NCBI GenBank assembly: GCA_947461015.1
Contig: CANHIR010000135.1
Coordinates: forward strand, 1 to 5,286
Direction: 5' to 3'
DNA from: Bacteroidota bacterium
Lineage (GTDB): Bacteria > Bacteroidota > Bacteroidia > Chitinophagales > Chitinophagaceae
Length of the DNA: 5,286 nt
Part shown: positions 1-5,286 of the stretch, piece after piece
How the letters are laid out: the number at the start of each line of letters is the position of its first letter
Numbering within the stretch: position 1 is the stretch's first letter
The notes under the pieces: model-generated
Database searches by the model: none
Seen by the model: only the letters and a program-made list of their open reading frames with translations
What the model was told of the DNA's origin: nothing
Made by a program: the position numbers and the translations under genes

Positions 1-11
1 AAGAAAAATAA

Positions 12-41
12 AAAAGCATTCCAATTTCTTGGAAGGCTTTT
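12..41 (-). terminator. Rho-independent terminator downstream of the PfkB kinase
   Basis: A 13-base inverted repeat (12-24 against 29-41) closes a 4-base loop (25-28). It has one mismatch (A18 opposite G35). Read on the minus strand, the stem is followed by a long T-rich run (complement of 1-15), which is the classic layout for ending the kinase transcript about 125 bases after its stop codon. On the plus strand the stem is followed by a weaker T-rich stretch, so it may also end a convergent transcript arriving from the left of the window. The structure was paired by hand; no folding energy was computed. Confidence 0.8.
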
Positions 42-56
42 GTGTATATTTATTCG

Positions 57-110
57 CATACAAACAATCAGACCTTCCGCTTATCGAGGTTTCTTAATTT
101 GTGTTGTATG
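57..110 (-). other. Large imperfect inverted repeat in the 3' region of the kinase transcript
   Basis: Bases 57-67 pair with 99-110 to give 7 + 4 base pairs around one bulged base (G103). Inside, 70-75 can pair with 87-92 (6 pairs, including one G-T wobble) around an 11-base loop. If transcribed with the kinase, this would form a two-tier stem between the kinase stop codon and the terminator at 12-41. No long T-run follows it on either strand, so it does not look like a second terminator. The rest of 1-164 shows no coding sequence. Function is unknown; it may be a stability element, a 3' UTR-derived small RNA, or chance in AT-rich DNA. Confidence 0.35.
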
Positions 111-164
111 TTTATTTTTCATCATTGTGGAACAAAATTAATTGGATGGAATCATTTCACCAAA

Positions 165-1085
165 TTAAACTAACTCAATCTCAAAATTTACCAAAGAAAC
201 AAACGATTGTACGCGCGCTTTAATTTCTTCCATTTTAATTTCAGTTAATCTTTGTGTACCAAATTTCTCTACGCAGAAACTAGCCATCGCACTACCTAGG
301 ATAATTGCAGACTTCATATTTTCAAAAGAGAAATCTTTAGTTTTTGCTAAATGCGCAACAAAGCCGCCAGCAAAAGTATCACCAGCGCCAGTTGGATCAA
401 AAACTTCTTCTAAAGGCAATGCTGGAGCAAAGAATACTTCGTTTTCATGGAACAATAAAGCACCATGTTCTCCTTTCTTAATAATCAAATATTTTGGTCC
501 CATGGCCATGATTTTCTTAGCCGCTTTCACTAAACTATATTCACCACTTAATTGACGTGCTTCACTATCGTTCACCAACAAAACATCTACCAAGCTAATG
601 GTATGCAATAAATCATCTAACATAATTTCCATCCAAAAATTCATCGTATCCATCACGATTAACTTAGGGCGGTTTTTCATTTGCTTAATCACACTACTTT
701 GTACACCAGGTACCAAGTTGCCTAACATTAAAATTTCACAATCCTGATAGCTTTCAGGAACCACAGGTTGGAAGTTTTCCAACACATTTAATTGAGTATC
801 TATGGTATCACGTGTATTCATATCTAAATGATACTTACCACTCCAGAAAAATGTTTTCTCCTCTTTTTTAATTTGTACCCCCTCCAAACTAACACCACGA
901 TTGGTTAATGCATCCAACTCGGATTGAGGAAAGTCTCCTCCTACAACCGAAATTTGTTTTACGGGTGTAAAATTGGATGCACACCATGCTATATAGGTAG
1001 CTGCGCCGCCAATAATTTTATCACTTTTCCCAAAGGGTGTTTCAATGGCATCAAAGGCCATAGAGCCAACTACTACTAAAGACAT
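165..1085 (-). CDS. PfkB/ribokinase-family carbohydrate kinase, substrate unknown
   Basis: This is a complete 306-residue protein, the usual length for PfkB-fold small-molecule kinases, which move the gamma-phosphate of ATP to a hydroxyl of a sugar, nucleoside or related compound in the cytoplasm. The clearest marker is the C-terminal PfkB signature DPTGAGDTFAGGF (residues 230-242), whose Asp236 is the expected catalytic base and whose GAGD forms the anion hole. NDSE at 172-175 matches the family's NxxE magnesium/phosphate motif, and KKGEHGA (203-209) matches the nucleotide-binding strand-turn. Near the N-terminus GGAATY (26-31) takes the place of the substrate-site GGxxxN motif, with Tyr where ribokinases and many relatives have Asn, so specificity cannot be read off. 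The ATG start is preceded by an A-rich leader without a Shine-Dalgarno sequence, normal for Bacteroidota. The gene is a single unit, divergent from tetR and followed by its own terminator. Annotations as ribokinase or adenosine kinase would be overcalls. The family assignment is firm; the reaction is not. Confidence 0.92.
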   Translation of the reverse strand: MSLVVVGSMAFDAIETPFGKSDKIIGGAATYIAWCASNFTPVKQISVVGGDFPQSELDALTNRGVSLEGVQIKKEEKTFFWSGKYHLDMNTRDTIDTQLNVLENFQPVVPESYQDCEILMLGNLVPGVQSSVIKQMKNRPKLIVMDTMNFWMEIMLDDLLHTISLVDVLLVNDSEARQLSGEYSLVKAAKKIMAMGPKYLIIKKGEHGALLFHENEVFFAPALPLEEVFDPTGAGDTFAGGFVAHLAKTKDFSFENMKSAIILGSAMASFCVEKFGTQRLTEIKMEEIKARVQSFVSLVNFEIELV

Positions 1086-1108
1086 TTTTTTACGTTTTTT
1101 TCTAGGCG

Positions 1109-1116
1109 CGAAACTA
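1109..1116 (-). promoter_or_regulatory. Candidate -7 box of the kinase promoter
   Basis: On the minus strand this reads TAGTTTCG, one base off the Bacteroidota -7 consensus TAnnTTTG. It is followed by CGCC, much as the better boxes in this window are followed by GCGC or CAGCC. It lies 23 bases upstream of the kinase ATG, a distance like those of the other genes here. No clear TTTG -33 element is seen at the right distance. The position and shared flank are what support it. Confidence 0.35.
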
Positions 1117-1133
1117 CGATTTTTAAAGTGAAC

Positions 1134-1148
1134 TAACTAGACCAGTTA
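1134..1148. promoter_or_regulatory. 15-base palindrome upstream of the kinase, possible operator
   Basis: TAACT and AGTTA arms flank a 5-base centre in which the G and C at 1140 and 1142 also pair, so 6 of 7 positions are symmetrical. It lies about 18 bases upstream of the candidate kinase -7 box, where the -33 region would be. A repressor bound here could block transcription. The divergent TetR protein is the obvious candidate, but the sequence does not match the palindrome in the tetR promoter closely. Short AT-rich palindromes are common, so this is tentative. Confidence 0.25.
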
Positions 1149-1223
1149 AATGATTGATTCTAATAGATATATAATTGTTTGATTATCAGAAAACTAACAA
1201 AAATGGTAGTTTTTTTGAAAAGA

Positions 1224-1244
1224 TTGACAACTTTAAGGTTTCAA
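1224..1244. promoter_or_regulatory. Palindrome inside the tetR promoter, candidate autoregulatory operator
   Basis: A 21-base imperfect palindrome centred on T1234: the outer arms are TTGA and TCAA, and the inner arms are CTT and AAG. Eight of the ten base pairs are symmetrical; the mismatches are C1228/T1240 and A1230/G1238. It starts at the -33-like TTG and ends 5 bases before the -7 box, so a bound dimer would occlude RNA polymerase. TetR-family repressors often bind palindromes of this size in their own promoters. The symmetry is visible directly; the binding is inferred. Confidence 0.4.
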
Positions 1245-1257
1245 ATGTTTAATTTTG
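1224..1257 (+). promoter_or_regulatory. tetR promoter (TTG ... TAATTTTG)
   Basis: TAATTTTG at 1250-1257 is a perfect match to the Bacteroidota -7 element TAnnTTTG. A TTG at 1224-1226 lies 23 bases upstream, at the long end of the accepted -33 to -7 spacing. Transcription would start near 1261-1264, giving a leader of about 20 bases before the tetR ATG at 1284. The remaining divergent region (1086-1223) is AT-rich and holds no open frame that I would call. Confidence 0.65.
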
Positions 1258-1283
1258 CGCTAATAAGCAATTAATTTTCTATT

Positions 1284-1880
1284 ATGGCAAGAATTAAAAC
1301 CGAAAAAAATCTATCTCGCAAAGACGTCATTGTTAGCAAAGCAGCTCATTTATTCAGAGAAAAGGGATATAAAGCAGCAAGTATGCGTGACTTAGCCGAA
1401 GCGGTGGGAGTGGAAGCTGCTAGTTTGTACAATCACATTAAATCCAAAAGTGAATTATTACACGAGTTGGTTTTTAGTGTTGCAAATAAATTTGTTTTAA
1501 AGGTAGATGAAATAGAATCTGAGCCTATTTCTTCCCTACAGAAAATGGAAAAAATACTTCGTTTCCATATAACCGAAATGATTCATCATTACGAGGAAGT
1601 GTACGTGAGCGACAGAGAATGGAAACATTTATCCGATCCTTACTTATCCAATTATCAAAATCAAAGAAGGGTTTACAGAAAACGATTGGCCGCTATTATT
1701 GAAGAAGGAATAAGAAATAAAGAAATCAAAGCCATTGATGCACCTACCGTAGTGCTAATTTTCTTACATGCGGTAAGTGGGATTGAAAGTTGGCACCGTT
1801 CTACTAAAAAAATAACTGCAGAAGAACTAGAAAAGAACATGGTTGCCATTTTAATTGATGGTTTAAAAGCAAATAAATAA
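1284..1880 (+). CDS. TetR/AcrR-family transcriptional regulator
   Basis: A complete 198-residue protein of typical TetR length, acting as a dimeric DNA-binding regulator released by a small ligand. The N-terminal DNA-binding domain spans about residues 12-60: helix 1 with the AAHLFREKGYKAASM pattern (20-34), then RDLAEAVGVEAASLYNHIKSKSELL (35-59), a textbook TetR helix-turn-helix with the recognition helix around 44-50. The rest (about 62-198) is an all-helical ligand/dimer domain. It contains REWKHL (111-116), RRVYRKRLAAIIEEGI (128-143) and a final HAVSGIESWHR stretch (162-172). This style is seen in regulators that sense acyl-CoA esters, such as those of fatty-acid or phenylacetate catabolism, but that resemblance is from memory and is not diagnostic. 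An in-frame TAA at 1272-1274 makes the ATG the first possible start. The gene is divergent from the kinase and lies 27 bases before obg. The palindrome in its promoter suggests autorepression. Confidence 0.95.
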   Translation: MARIKTEKNLSRKDVIVSKAAHLFREKGYKAASMRDLAEAVGVEAASLYNHIKSKSELLHELVFSVANKFVLKVDEIESEPISSLQKMEKILRFHITEMIHHYEEVYVSDREWKHLSDPYLSNYQNQRRVYRKRLAAIIEEGIRNKEIKAIDAPTVVLIFLHAVSGIESWHRSTKKITAEELEKNMVAILIDGLKANK

Positions 1881-1883
1881 GGT

Positions 1884-1891
1884 TAACTTTG
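1884..1891 (+). promoter_or_regulatory. obg promoter -7 box (TAACTTTG)
   Basis: TAACTTTG fits TAnnTTTG exactly and is followed by CAGC, as at the typA promoter. It begins 3 bases after the tetR stop codon, so the upstream half of the promoter lies inside the end of tetR, where only a weak TTTA (1862-1865) or TTG (1855-1857) is present. Transcription would start near 1895-1898, leaving a leader of roughly 10-13 bases. obg could thus be transcribed independently of tetR, besides any read-through. Confidence 0.55.
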
Positions 1892-1907
1892 CAGCTAATC
1901 TTATACT

Positions 1908-2909
1908 GTGTCAGAAAGAAATAATTTTATTGATTACATCCGAATTTTCGCTCATAGCGGACATGGCGGAGCTGGATGCAAGCATTTTCTAAGAAATAAA
2001 TTAACTGCAAAAGGAGGTCCTGATGGAGGAGATGGAGGACGTGGTGGTCATGTTATTTTAAGAGGCAATAGTCAGCTTTGGACCTTACTACACTTACGTT
2101 ATCATAAAAATGTAATTGCAGAAGATGGCGAGAATGGAAGTAAAAACAATTGTACAGGTAAGGACGGAAAAGATATCATAATTGAAGTGCCATTAGGTAC
2201 CATTGCAAGAGATGAAATAACTGGAAACATAGAAGCCGAAATATTAAAAGACGGTCAAGAATTTATTTGGCTGAAAGGTGGACGAGGGGGTTTAGGTAAC
2301 AGCAATTTTGCAACCGCTACACAACAAGTTCCTGAATATGCACAACCCGGAGAAGATGGAGTAGAGGGTTGGAAACAAATAGAATTAAAAGTTTTGGCCG
2401 ATGTAGGATTGGTTGGATTTCCCAATGCTGGAAAATCAACATTACTTTCCTCTATAACTGCAGCAAAACCTAAAATTGCCAACTACGCATTTACAACTTT
2501 AACACCACAGTTGGGTATGGTGGAATATCGTGACAACCGATCCTTTTGTATTGCCGATTTACCAGGTATTATTGAAGGTGCAGCCGAAGGAAAAGGCCTA
2601 GGACACCGCTTCTTAAGACATATTGAACGCAACGCCGTTTTATTATTTTTAATTCCGGCAGATACTAATGACCATAAAAAAGAATTCGAAATTCTAAAAA
2701 ATGAACTCAACGAATTCAATCCCGAATTACTACAAAAAGAATTTATCATTGCCATAAGTAAATCGGATTTATTAGATCAAGAACTTACAGACGCAATTGA
2801 AAAAGAATTGCCAGAAAACATTCCACATATTTTTATCTCTTCGGCTATTAATAAAAACTTAATCGAATTAAAAGATATGTTGTGGAATGCCTTGAATAAA
2901 CCTATTTAA
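1908..2909 (+). CDS. obg: GTPase Obg (CgtA), ribosome assembly and stress control
   Basis: This 333-residue protein is a clear Obg/CgtA GTPase, the conserved enzyme that binds the large ribosomal subunit precursor and links its maturation to guanine-nucleotide levels. Residues 4 to about 161 form the glycine-rich Obg fold, with GHGGAGC (18-24), [14 protein letters not shown] (36-49) and KGGRGGLGN (123-131). The G domain follows: G1 GFPNAGKST (170-178), the switch-I Thr pair in YAFTT (193-197), G3 DLPG (217-220), SKSD (284-287) as the G4 motif in place of NKxD, and SSA (311-313) as G5. The protein stops just after the G domain, so there is no C-terminal OCT domain, as in other short Obg proteins. 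The start is GTG at 1908: an in-frame TAA at 1896-1898 excludes anything longer, and no in-frame ATG occurs until deep inside the G domain. There is no Shine-Dalgarno sequence. The gene follows tetR by 27 bases and ends facing typA. Confidence 0.98.
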   Translation: MSERNNFIDYIRIFAHSGHGGAGCKHFLRNKLTAKGGPDGGDGGRGGHVILRGNSQLWTLLHLRYHKNVIAEDGENGSKNNCTGKDGKDIIIEVPLGTIARDEITGNIEAEILKDGQEFIWLKGGRGGLGNSNFATATQQVPEYAQPGEDGVEGWKQIELKVLADVGLVGFPNAGKSTLLSSITAAKPKIANYAFTTLTPQLGMVEYRDNRSFCIADLPGIIEGAAEGKGLGHRFLRHIERNAVLLFLIPADTNDHKKEFEILKNELNEFNPELLQKEFIIAISKSDLLDQELTDAIEKELPENIPHIFISSAINKNLIELKDMLWNALNKPI

Positions 2910-2926
2910 TTTAGAATACTAATTAT

Positions 2927-2960
2927 AAAAAAAGGCCCACGAAATTCGCAGGCCTTTACT
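2927..2960. terminator. Bidirectional terminator between convergent obg and typA
   Basis: Bases 2931-2937 pair perfectly with 2951-2957 (AAAGGCC against GGCCTTT). A 2x2 internal mismatch and a further 3 pairs (2940-2942 with 2946-2948) sit at the tip. On the minus strand the stem runs into seven T's and then TATAATT, a strong tail for ending typA. On the plus strand the tail is the shorter TTTACTATTT, enough to end obg less sharply. It fills most of the 69-base gap between the two stop codons. Confidence 0.85.
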
Positions 2961-2978
2961 ATTTAAAACTAGTTTGTG

Positions 2979-4781
2979 CTAGTTGTTATTTGTTTTTGCA
3001 GCTTTGCTACGCTCATTTTCGTCCAACATTGATTTACGCATACGAACCGACTTTGGGGTCACTTCAATGCACTCATCAAACTGAATATACTCCATACACT
3101 CTTCCAAAGTAAACTGAATTTTTGGAGTAATACGAACGCTATCATCAGATCCGCTTGCACGGTGGTTGGTTAATTTTTTCATCTCCACTGCGTTGATGTT
3201 TAAATCACCTGGCTTAATATGCTCCGCCAAAATTTGACCTGCATATACTTCTTCACCTGGTTCAATAAAGAAGCGACCTCTGTCTTGTAATTTGTCAATA
3301 GAGTAAGCAGTTGTTGTACCGCCACCTTTTGCAATCAATACACCATTGCTTCTTCCAGGAATTTGTCCTTTCCAAGGCTTGTATTCATTAAAACGGTGCG
3401 CCATTACAGCTTCACCTGCAGTTTGCGTTAACATTTGAGAACGTAAACCAATTAACCCTCTTGATGGAATATCAAATTCTAAATGTTGCATGGTACCCTT
3501 AGATTCCATAATCAACATCTCCCCTTTTTTCTGAGTGACTAAGTCAATTACTTTACCACTGTAATCAGCTGGAACGTCTACTACTAATATTTCAAATGGC
3601 TCATTCTTTTTGCCATCAATTTCTTTAATTAAAACTTGTGGGTTACCCACTGTTAATTCATACCCTTCACGACGCATTGTTTCTACTAATACACCTAAGT
3701 GCAAGATACCACGACCGTATACCAAGAAGCTATCCGCAGAGTCAGTTTCTTCTACACGCAATGCTAAGTTCTTTTCTGTTTCTTTAATTAAACGATCACG
3801 AATATGTCGAGAAGTTACAAACTTACCTTCCTTACCAAAGAAAGGAGAGTTGTTAATACTAAAAGTCATACTCATGGTAGGTTCGTCTACACTAATAATT
3901 GGTAAAGCTTCTGGGTTTTCAGGATCAGCGATGGTATCACCAATATTGAATTCTTCTAAACCTACCACAGCACATAAGTCACCTGAAACAACTTCAGTTA
4001 CTTTACGCTTACCCATTCCTTCAAATACATATAATTCTTTTACTTTATTCTTTTTAATGCTGCCATCCGCTTGCACCAAAACAATATTTTGACCTTCTTT
4101 AATTGTACCTCTTTCTACTTTACCAATGGCAATACGACCTAAGAAAGTAGAATAGTCTAATGAAGTAATTTGCATTTGCGTATGTCCTTCCTTCACATCA
4201 GGACCTGGAACATATTTCAAGATACCATCCATTAATGGAGTGATGTCTTCACATTGTGTCAAGCTATCATTAAACCAACCATTCTTACCACTACCATAAA
4301 AAGTTGGGAAGTTTAATTGTTCTTCAGTTGCATCTAAGTTGAAGAATAATTCAAATACGGCATCATGCACTTCGTCAGGACGACAGTTTTCTTTATCTAC
4401 TTTATTAATGATTACAATTGGTTTTAAATTTAATTGTAATGCTTTTTGTAATACGAATCTTGTTTGAGGCATCGGTCCTTCAAAGGCATCCACCAACAAA
4501 CAAACACCGTCGGCCATTTTTAATACACGTTCAACTTCACCACCAAAGTCAGAGTGACCCGGGGTATCAATTACGTTGATTTTAACGCCCTTATAAGTAA
4601 CCGAAGCGTTTTTACTTAAGATAGTAATCCCTCTTTCACGCTCTAATTCGTTGCTATCCATGATAAGATCACCAGTCTCTTGGTTATCTCTGAATACCTT
4701 TGTTGCGTGTAAAATTTTGTCTACCAAGGTTGTTTTACCATGGTCAACGTGGGCGATAATAGCGATGTTTCTTATTTCCAT
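2979..4781 (-). CDS. typA: Ribosome-associated translational GTPase TypA/BipA
   Basis: A full-length 600-residue TypA (BipA), an elongation-factor-like GTPase that binds the ribosome at the EF-G site and supports 50S assembly, growth in the cold and stress responses. The GTPase domain opens the protein: G1 AHVDHGKTT (10-18), G2 RERGITI (48-54), G3 DTPGHSDFGGE (72-82), G4 NKVD (126-129) and GSGK (163-166) at the G5 position. The beta-barrel domain II follows from about 205 (ITSLDYSTFLGRIAIGKVERG). EF-G-like domains III and V come next, with DSPFFGKEGKFVTSRH-like and RREGYELTVGNPQV segments, the latter at about 370-385. The BipA-specific C-terminal domain contains SRGLIGLRSQMLTQTAGEA, KLQDRGRFFIEP and KKLTNHRASGSDD, close to the known family pattern. 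The ATG gives the standard N-terminus MEIRNIAIIAHVDHGK. Its promoter lies 17 bases upstream. It is convergent with obg and follows, in the same direction, a membrane protein gene 77 bases away. Confidence 0.98.
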   Translation of the reverse strand: MEIRNIAIIAHVDHGKTTLVDKILHATKVFRDNQETGDLIMDSNELERERGITILSKNASVTYKGVKINVIDTPGHSDFGGEVERVLKMADGVCLLVDAFEGPMPQTRFVLQKALQLNLKPIVIINKVDKENCRPDEVHDAVFELFFNLDATEEQLNFPTFYGSGKNGWFNDSLTQCEDITPLMDGILKYVPGPDVKEGHTQMQITSLDYSTFLGRIAIGKVERGTIKEGQNIVLVQADGSIKKNKVKELYVFEGMGKRKVTEVVSGDLCAVVGLEEFNIGDTIADPENPEALPIISVDEPTMSMTFSINNSPFFGKEGKFVTSRHIRDRLIKETEKNLALRVEETDSADSFLVYGRGILHLGVLVETMRREGYELTVGNPQVLIKEIDGKKNEPFEILVVDVPADYSGKVIDLVTQKKGEMLIMESKGTMQHLEFDIPSRGLIGLRSQMLTQTAGEAVMAHRFNEYKPWKGQIPGRSNGVLIAKGGGTTTAYSIDKLQDRGRFFIEPGEEVYAGQILAEHIKPGDLNINAVEMKKLTNHRASGSDDSVRITPKIQFTLEECMEYIQFDECIEVTPKSVRMRKSMLDENERSKAAKTNNN

Positions 4782-4798
4782 GTACTGTTTTGAGGCTG

Positions 4799-4835
4799 CA
4801 AAGGTACGCCGTTTACAGTCCTTAAAAAAACAAAA
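4799..4835 (-). promoter_or_regulatory. typA: typA promoter (TTTTG ... TACCTTTG)
   Basis: On the minus strand TACCTTTG (4806 down to 4799) matches the Bacteroidota -7 element TAnnTTTG perfectly and is followed by CAGCC. A TTTTG (4835 down to 4831) lies 24 bases upstream and is a plausible though slightly distant -33 element, next to a run of seven T's. Transcription would begin near 4793-4796, about 12-15 bases before the ATG. The 77-base gap (4782-4858) shows no hairpin terminator for the upstream gene, so read-through into typA is possible. Confidence 0.7.
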
Positions 4836-4858
4836 GAGGAAAAAAGGAGTGAATAGAT

Positions 4859-5286
4859 TTACACTCGAATATATATTTTGAATTTATCTAATATATAACC
4901 CAATAACCAGCAAACCAACATATAGGATATGGCAAATGCCAAAGAGGCCCAATAAGGGGCAAAAAAGGAGAATCCGTGGTTGAAAATCCAGTTAAATAGG
5001 GAAGTATCTCCAACAGGAATCATATTTAAAACGGTAAGAAGTACTTCAGAAAATAGATAAATCACGAGCGGGTTTTTTCCAAAAACTTCAAAAAATCCAG
5101 AAAATTGTAACTGACGTTGTAATTCTATTCGGTAAATGATAGTTCCGATAATAACCATATCCAAACCAACGGTTAGCATCACAAAACTACTGGTCCACAA
5201 TTTCTTATTAATAGGAAACTGATAATTCCACATAAAACCTAAAAAGATAAATCCAGCTCCCCACATTAATAAATGTGTTAAGCCTT
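4859..5286 (-). CDS. C-terminal part of a multi-pass membrane acyltransferase-like protein (COG4299/DUF5009 type), 5' end outside the window
   Basis: The reading frame stays open from its stop codon at 4859-4861 to the right edge, and coding continues upstream of an internal ATG at 5264-5266 (the visible extra residues are GLTHLL). The true start therefore lies beyond the window, and that ATG should not be used. About 141 residues are visible. Counting from the internal Met, hydrophobic segments occur at about 1-13, 25-45, 66-84 and 105-127, ending in a short basic tail (DKFKIYIRV). PINKKLWTSSFV (18-29) is the recognisable block: it resembles the conserved PINKxLWTxSFV segment of the COG4299 family, which is related to heparan-alpha-glucosaminide N-acetyltransferase and includes NagX-type inner-membrane proteins of amino-sugar use. 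GKNPLVIYLFSEVL (63-76) fits the next membrane helix. The catalytic N-terminal half is not visible, so activity and substrate cannot be judged. No terminator is seen after it. Confidence 0.75.
   Translation of the reverse strand, partial: GLTHLLMWGAGFIFLGFMWNYQFPINKKLWTSSFVMLTVGLDMVIIGTIIYRIELQRQLQFSGFFEVFGKNPLVIYLFSEVLLTVLNMIPVGDTSLFNWIFNHGFSFFAPYWASLAFAISYMLVCWLLGYILDKFKIYIRV

Noticed and set aside
1224..1229. TTGACA, a perfect sigma-70 -35 hexamer of enterobacterial type
   Set aside because: No TATAAT lies 16-18 bases downstream, and Bacteroidota promoters use the TTTG/TAnnTTTG pattern, which is present. The TTG probably serves as the -33 element.
2255..2755. Two open frames of 75 and 90 codons antisense to obg
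   Set aside because: They lie fully inside the unmistakable obg coding region, resemble no family I recognise, and have no promoter-like box.
2967..2984. A 6-pair hairpin (AACTAG against CTAGTT) overlapping the typA stop codon
   Set aside because: It is short and AT-rich with a 6-base loop and no T-run. The neighbouring GC-containing stem at 2931-2957 already explains termination.
3610..4092. A 160-codon open frame on the plus strand inside typA
   Set aside because: It is the antisense shadow of conserved typA codons; its composition (rich in Ser, Pro, Lys and Thr) is what antisense of such a gene gives, with no domain visible.
4651..4881. A 76-codon plus-strand frame crossing the typA start and promoter
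   Set aside because: Most of it is antisense to the typA N-terminus, and the remainder translates the purine-rich promoter region into a Lys/Arg-rich tail with no family likeness.
4835..4890. Shine-Dalgarno-like AGGAG (4845-4849) on the plus strand
   Set aside because: The only nearby start is a GTG overlapping it that runs about ten codons to a stop. The purine run is better explained as the complement of the T-rich typA promoter.
5264..5266. ATG as the start of a 135-residue membrane protein
   Set aside because: The frame is open upstream to the window edge with sensible hydrophobic residues, and the visible part matches only the C-terminal end of a larger family, so this is an internal Met.
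1..5286. A hidden defence, mobile or CRISPR system
   Set aside because: There are no spaced repeats, transposase or integrase motifs, target-site duplications, nuclease motifs or marked composition shifts; the genes are core functions plus one regulator and one kinase.

Overview
The window looks like an ordinary chromosomal stretch from a member of the Bacteroidota. Three things point there. The DNA is AT-rich. Coding starts lack Shine-Dalgarno sequences and instead have A/T-rich leaders. Three of the genes also have a Bacteroidota-type -7 box (TAnnTTTG) just upstream, and a fourth has a near match. The protein sequences (Obg, TypA/BipA, a PfkB kinase with a DPTGAGD motif, and the tail of a COG4299/DUF5009-like membrane protein) read like members from this phylum. 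A placement near Chitinophagales/Sphingobacteriales is possible but is only an impression.

Layout from left to right: (1) 1-164 is non-coding. It holds a strong hairpin terminator (12-41) and a second, larger inverted repeat (57-110), both downstream of the first gene. (2) 165-1085, minus strand, encodes a PfkB-family carbohydrate/nucleoside kinase of unknown substrate. (3) 1086-1283 is a divergent control region with a promoter and palindromes. (4) 1284-1880, plus strand, encodes a TetR/AcrR-type repressor. (5) 1908-2909, plus strand, encodes the ribosome-assembly GTPase Obg, 27 bases after tetR and with its own promoter-like box. (6) 2910-2978 holds a hairpin terminator shared by two convergent genes. 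(7) 2979-4781, minus strand, encodes the translational GTPase TypA/BipA. (8) 4782-4858 holds the typA promoter. (9) 4859 to the right edge, minus strand, is the C-terminal part of a multi-pass membrane protein whose start lies outside the window.

Two conserved ribosome-linked GTPases, Obg and TypA, sit tail to tail and share a terminator. The TetR regulator is divergent from the kinase, and both control regions carry imperfect palindromes. TetR may therefore control itself and perhaps the kinase, although nothing in the sequence shows the ligand. I see no mobile element, CRISPR array, RNA gene, phage or defence genes, frameshift or pseudogene. I did not find a convincing undescribed system. 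The most interesting leads are regulatory: the palindrome inside the tetR promoter, the structured 3' region after the kinase, and the shared extended promoter motif.
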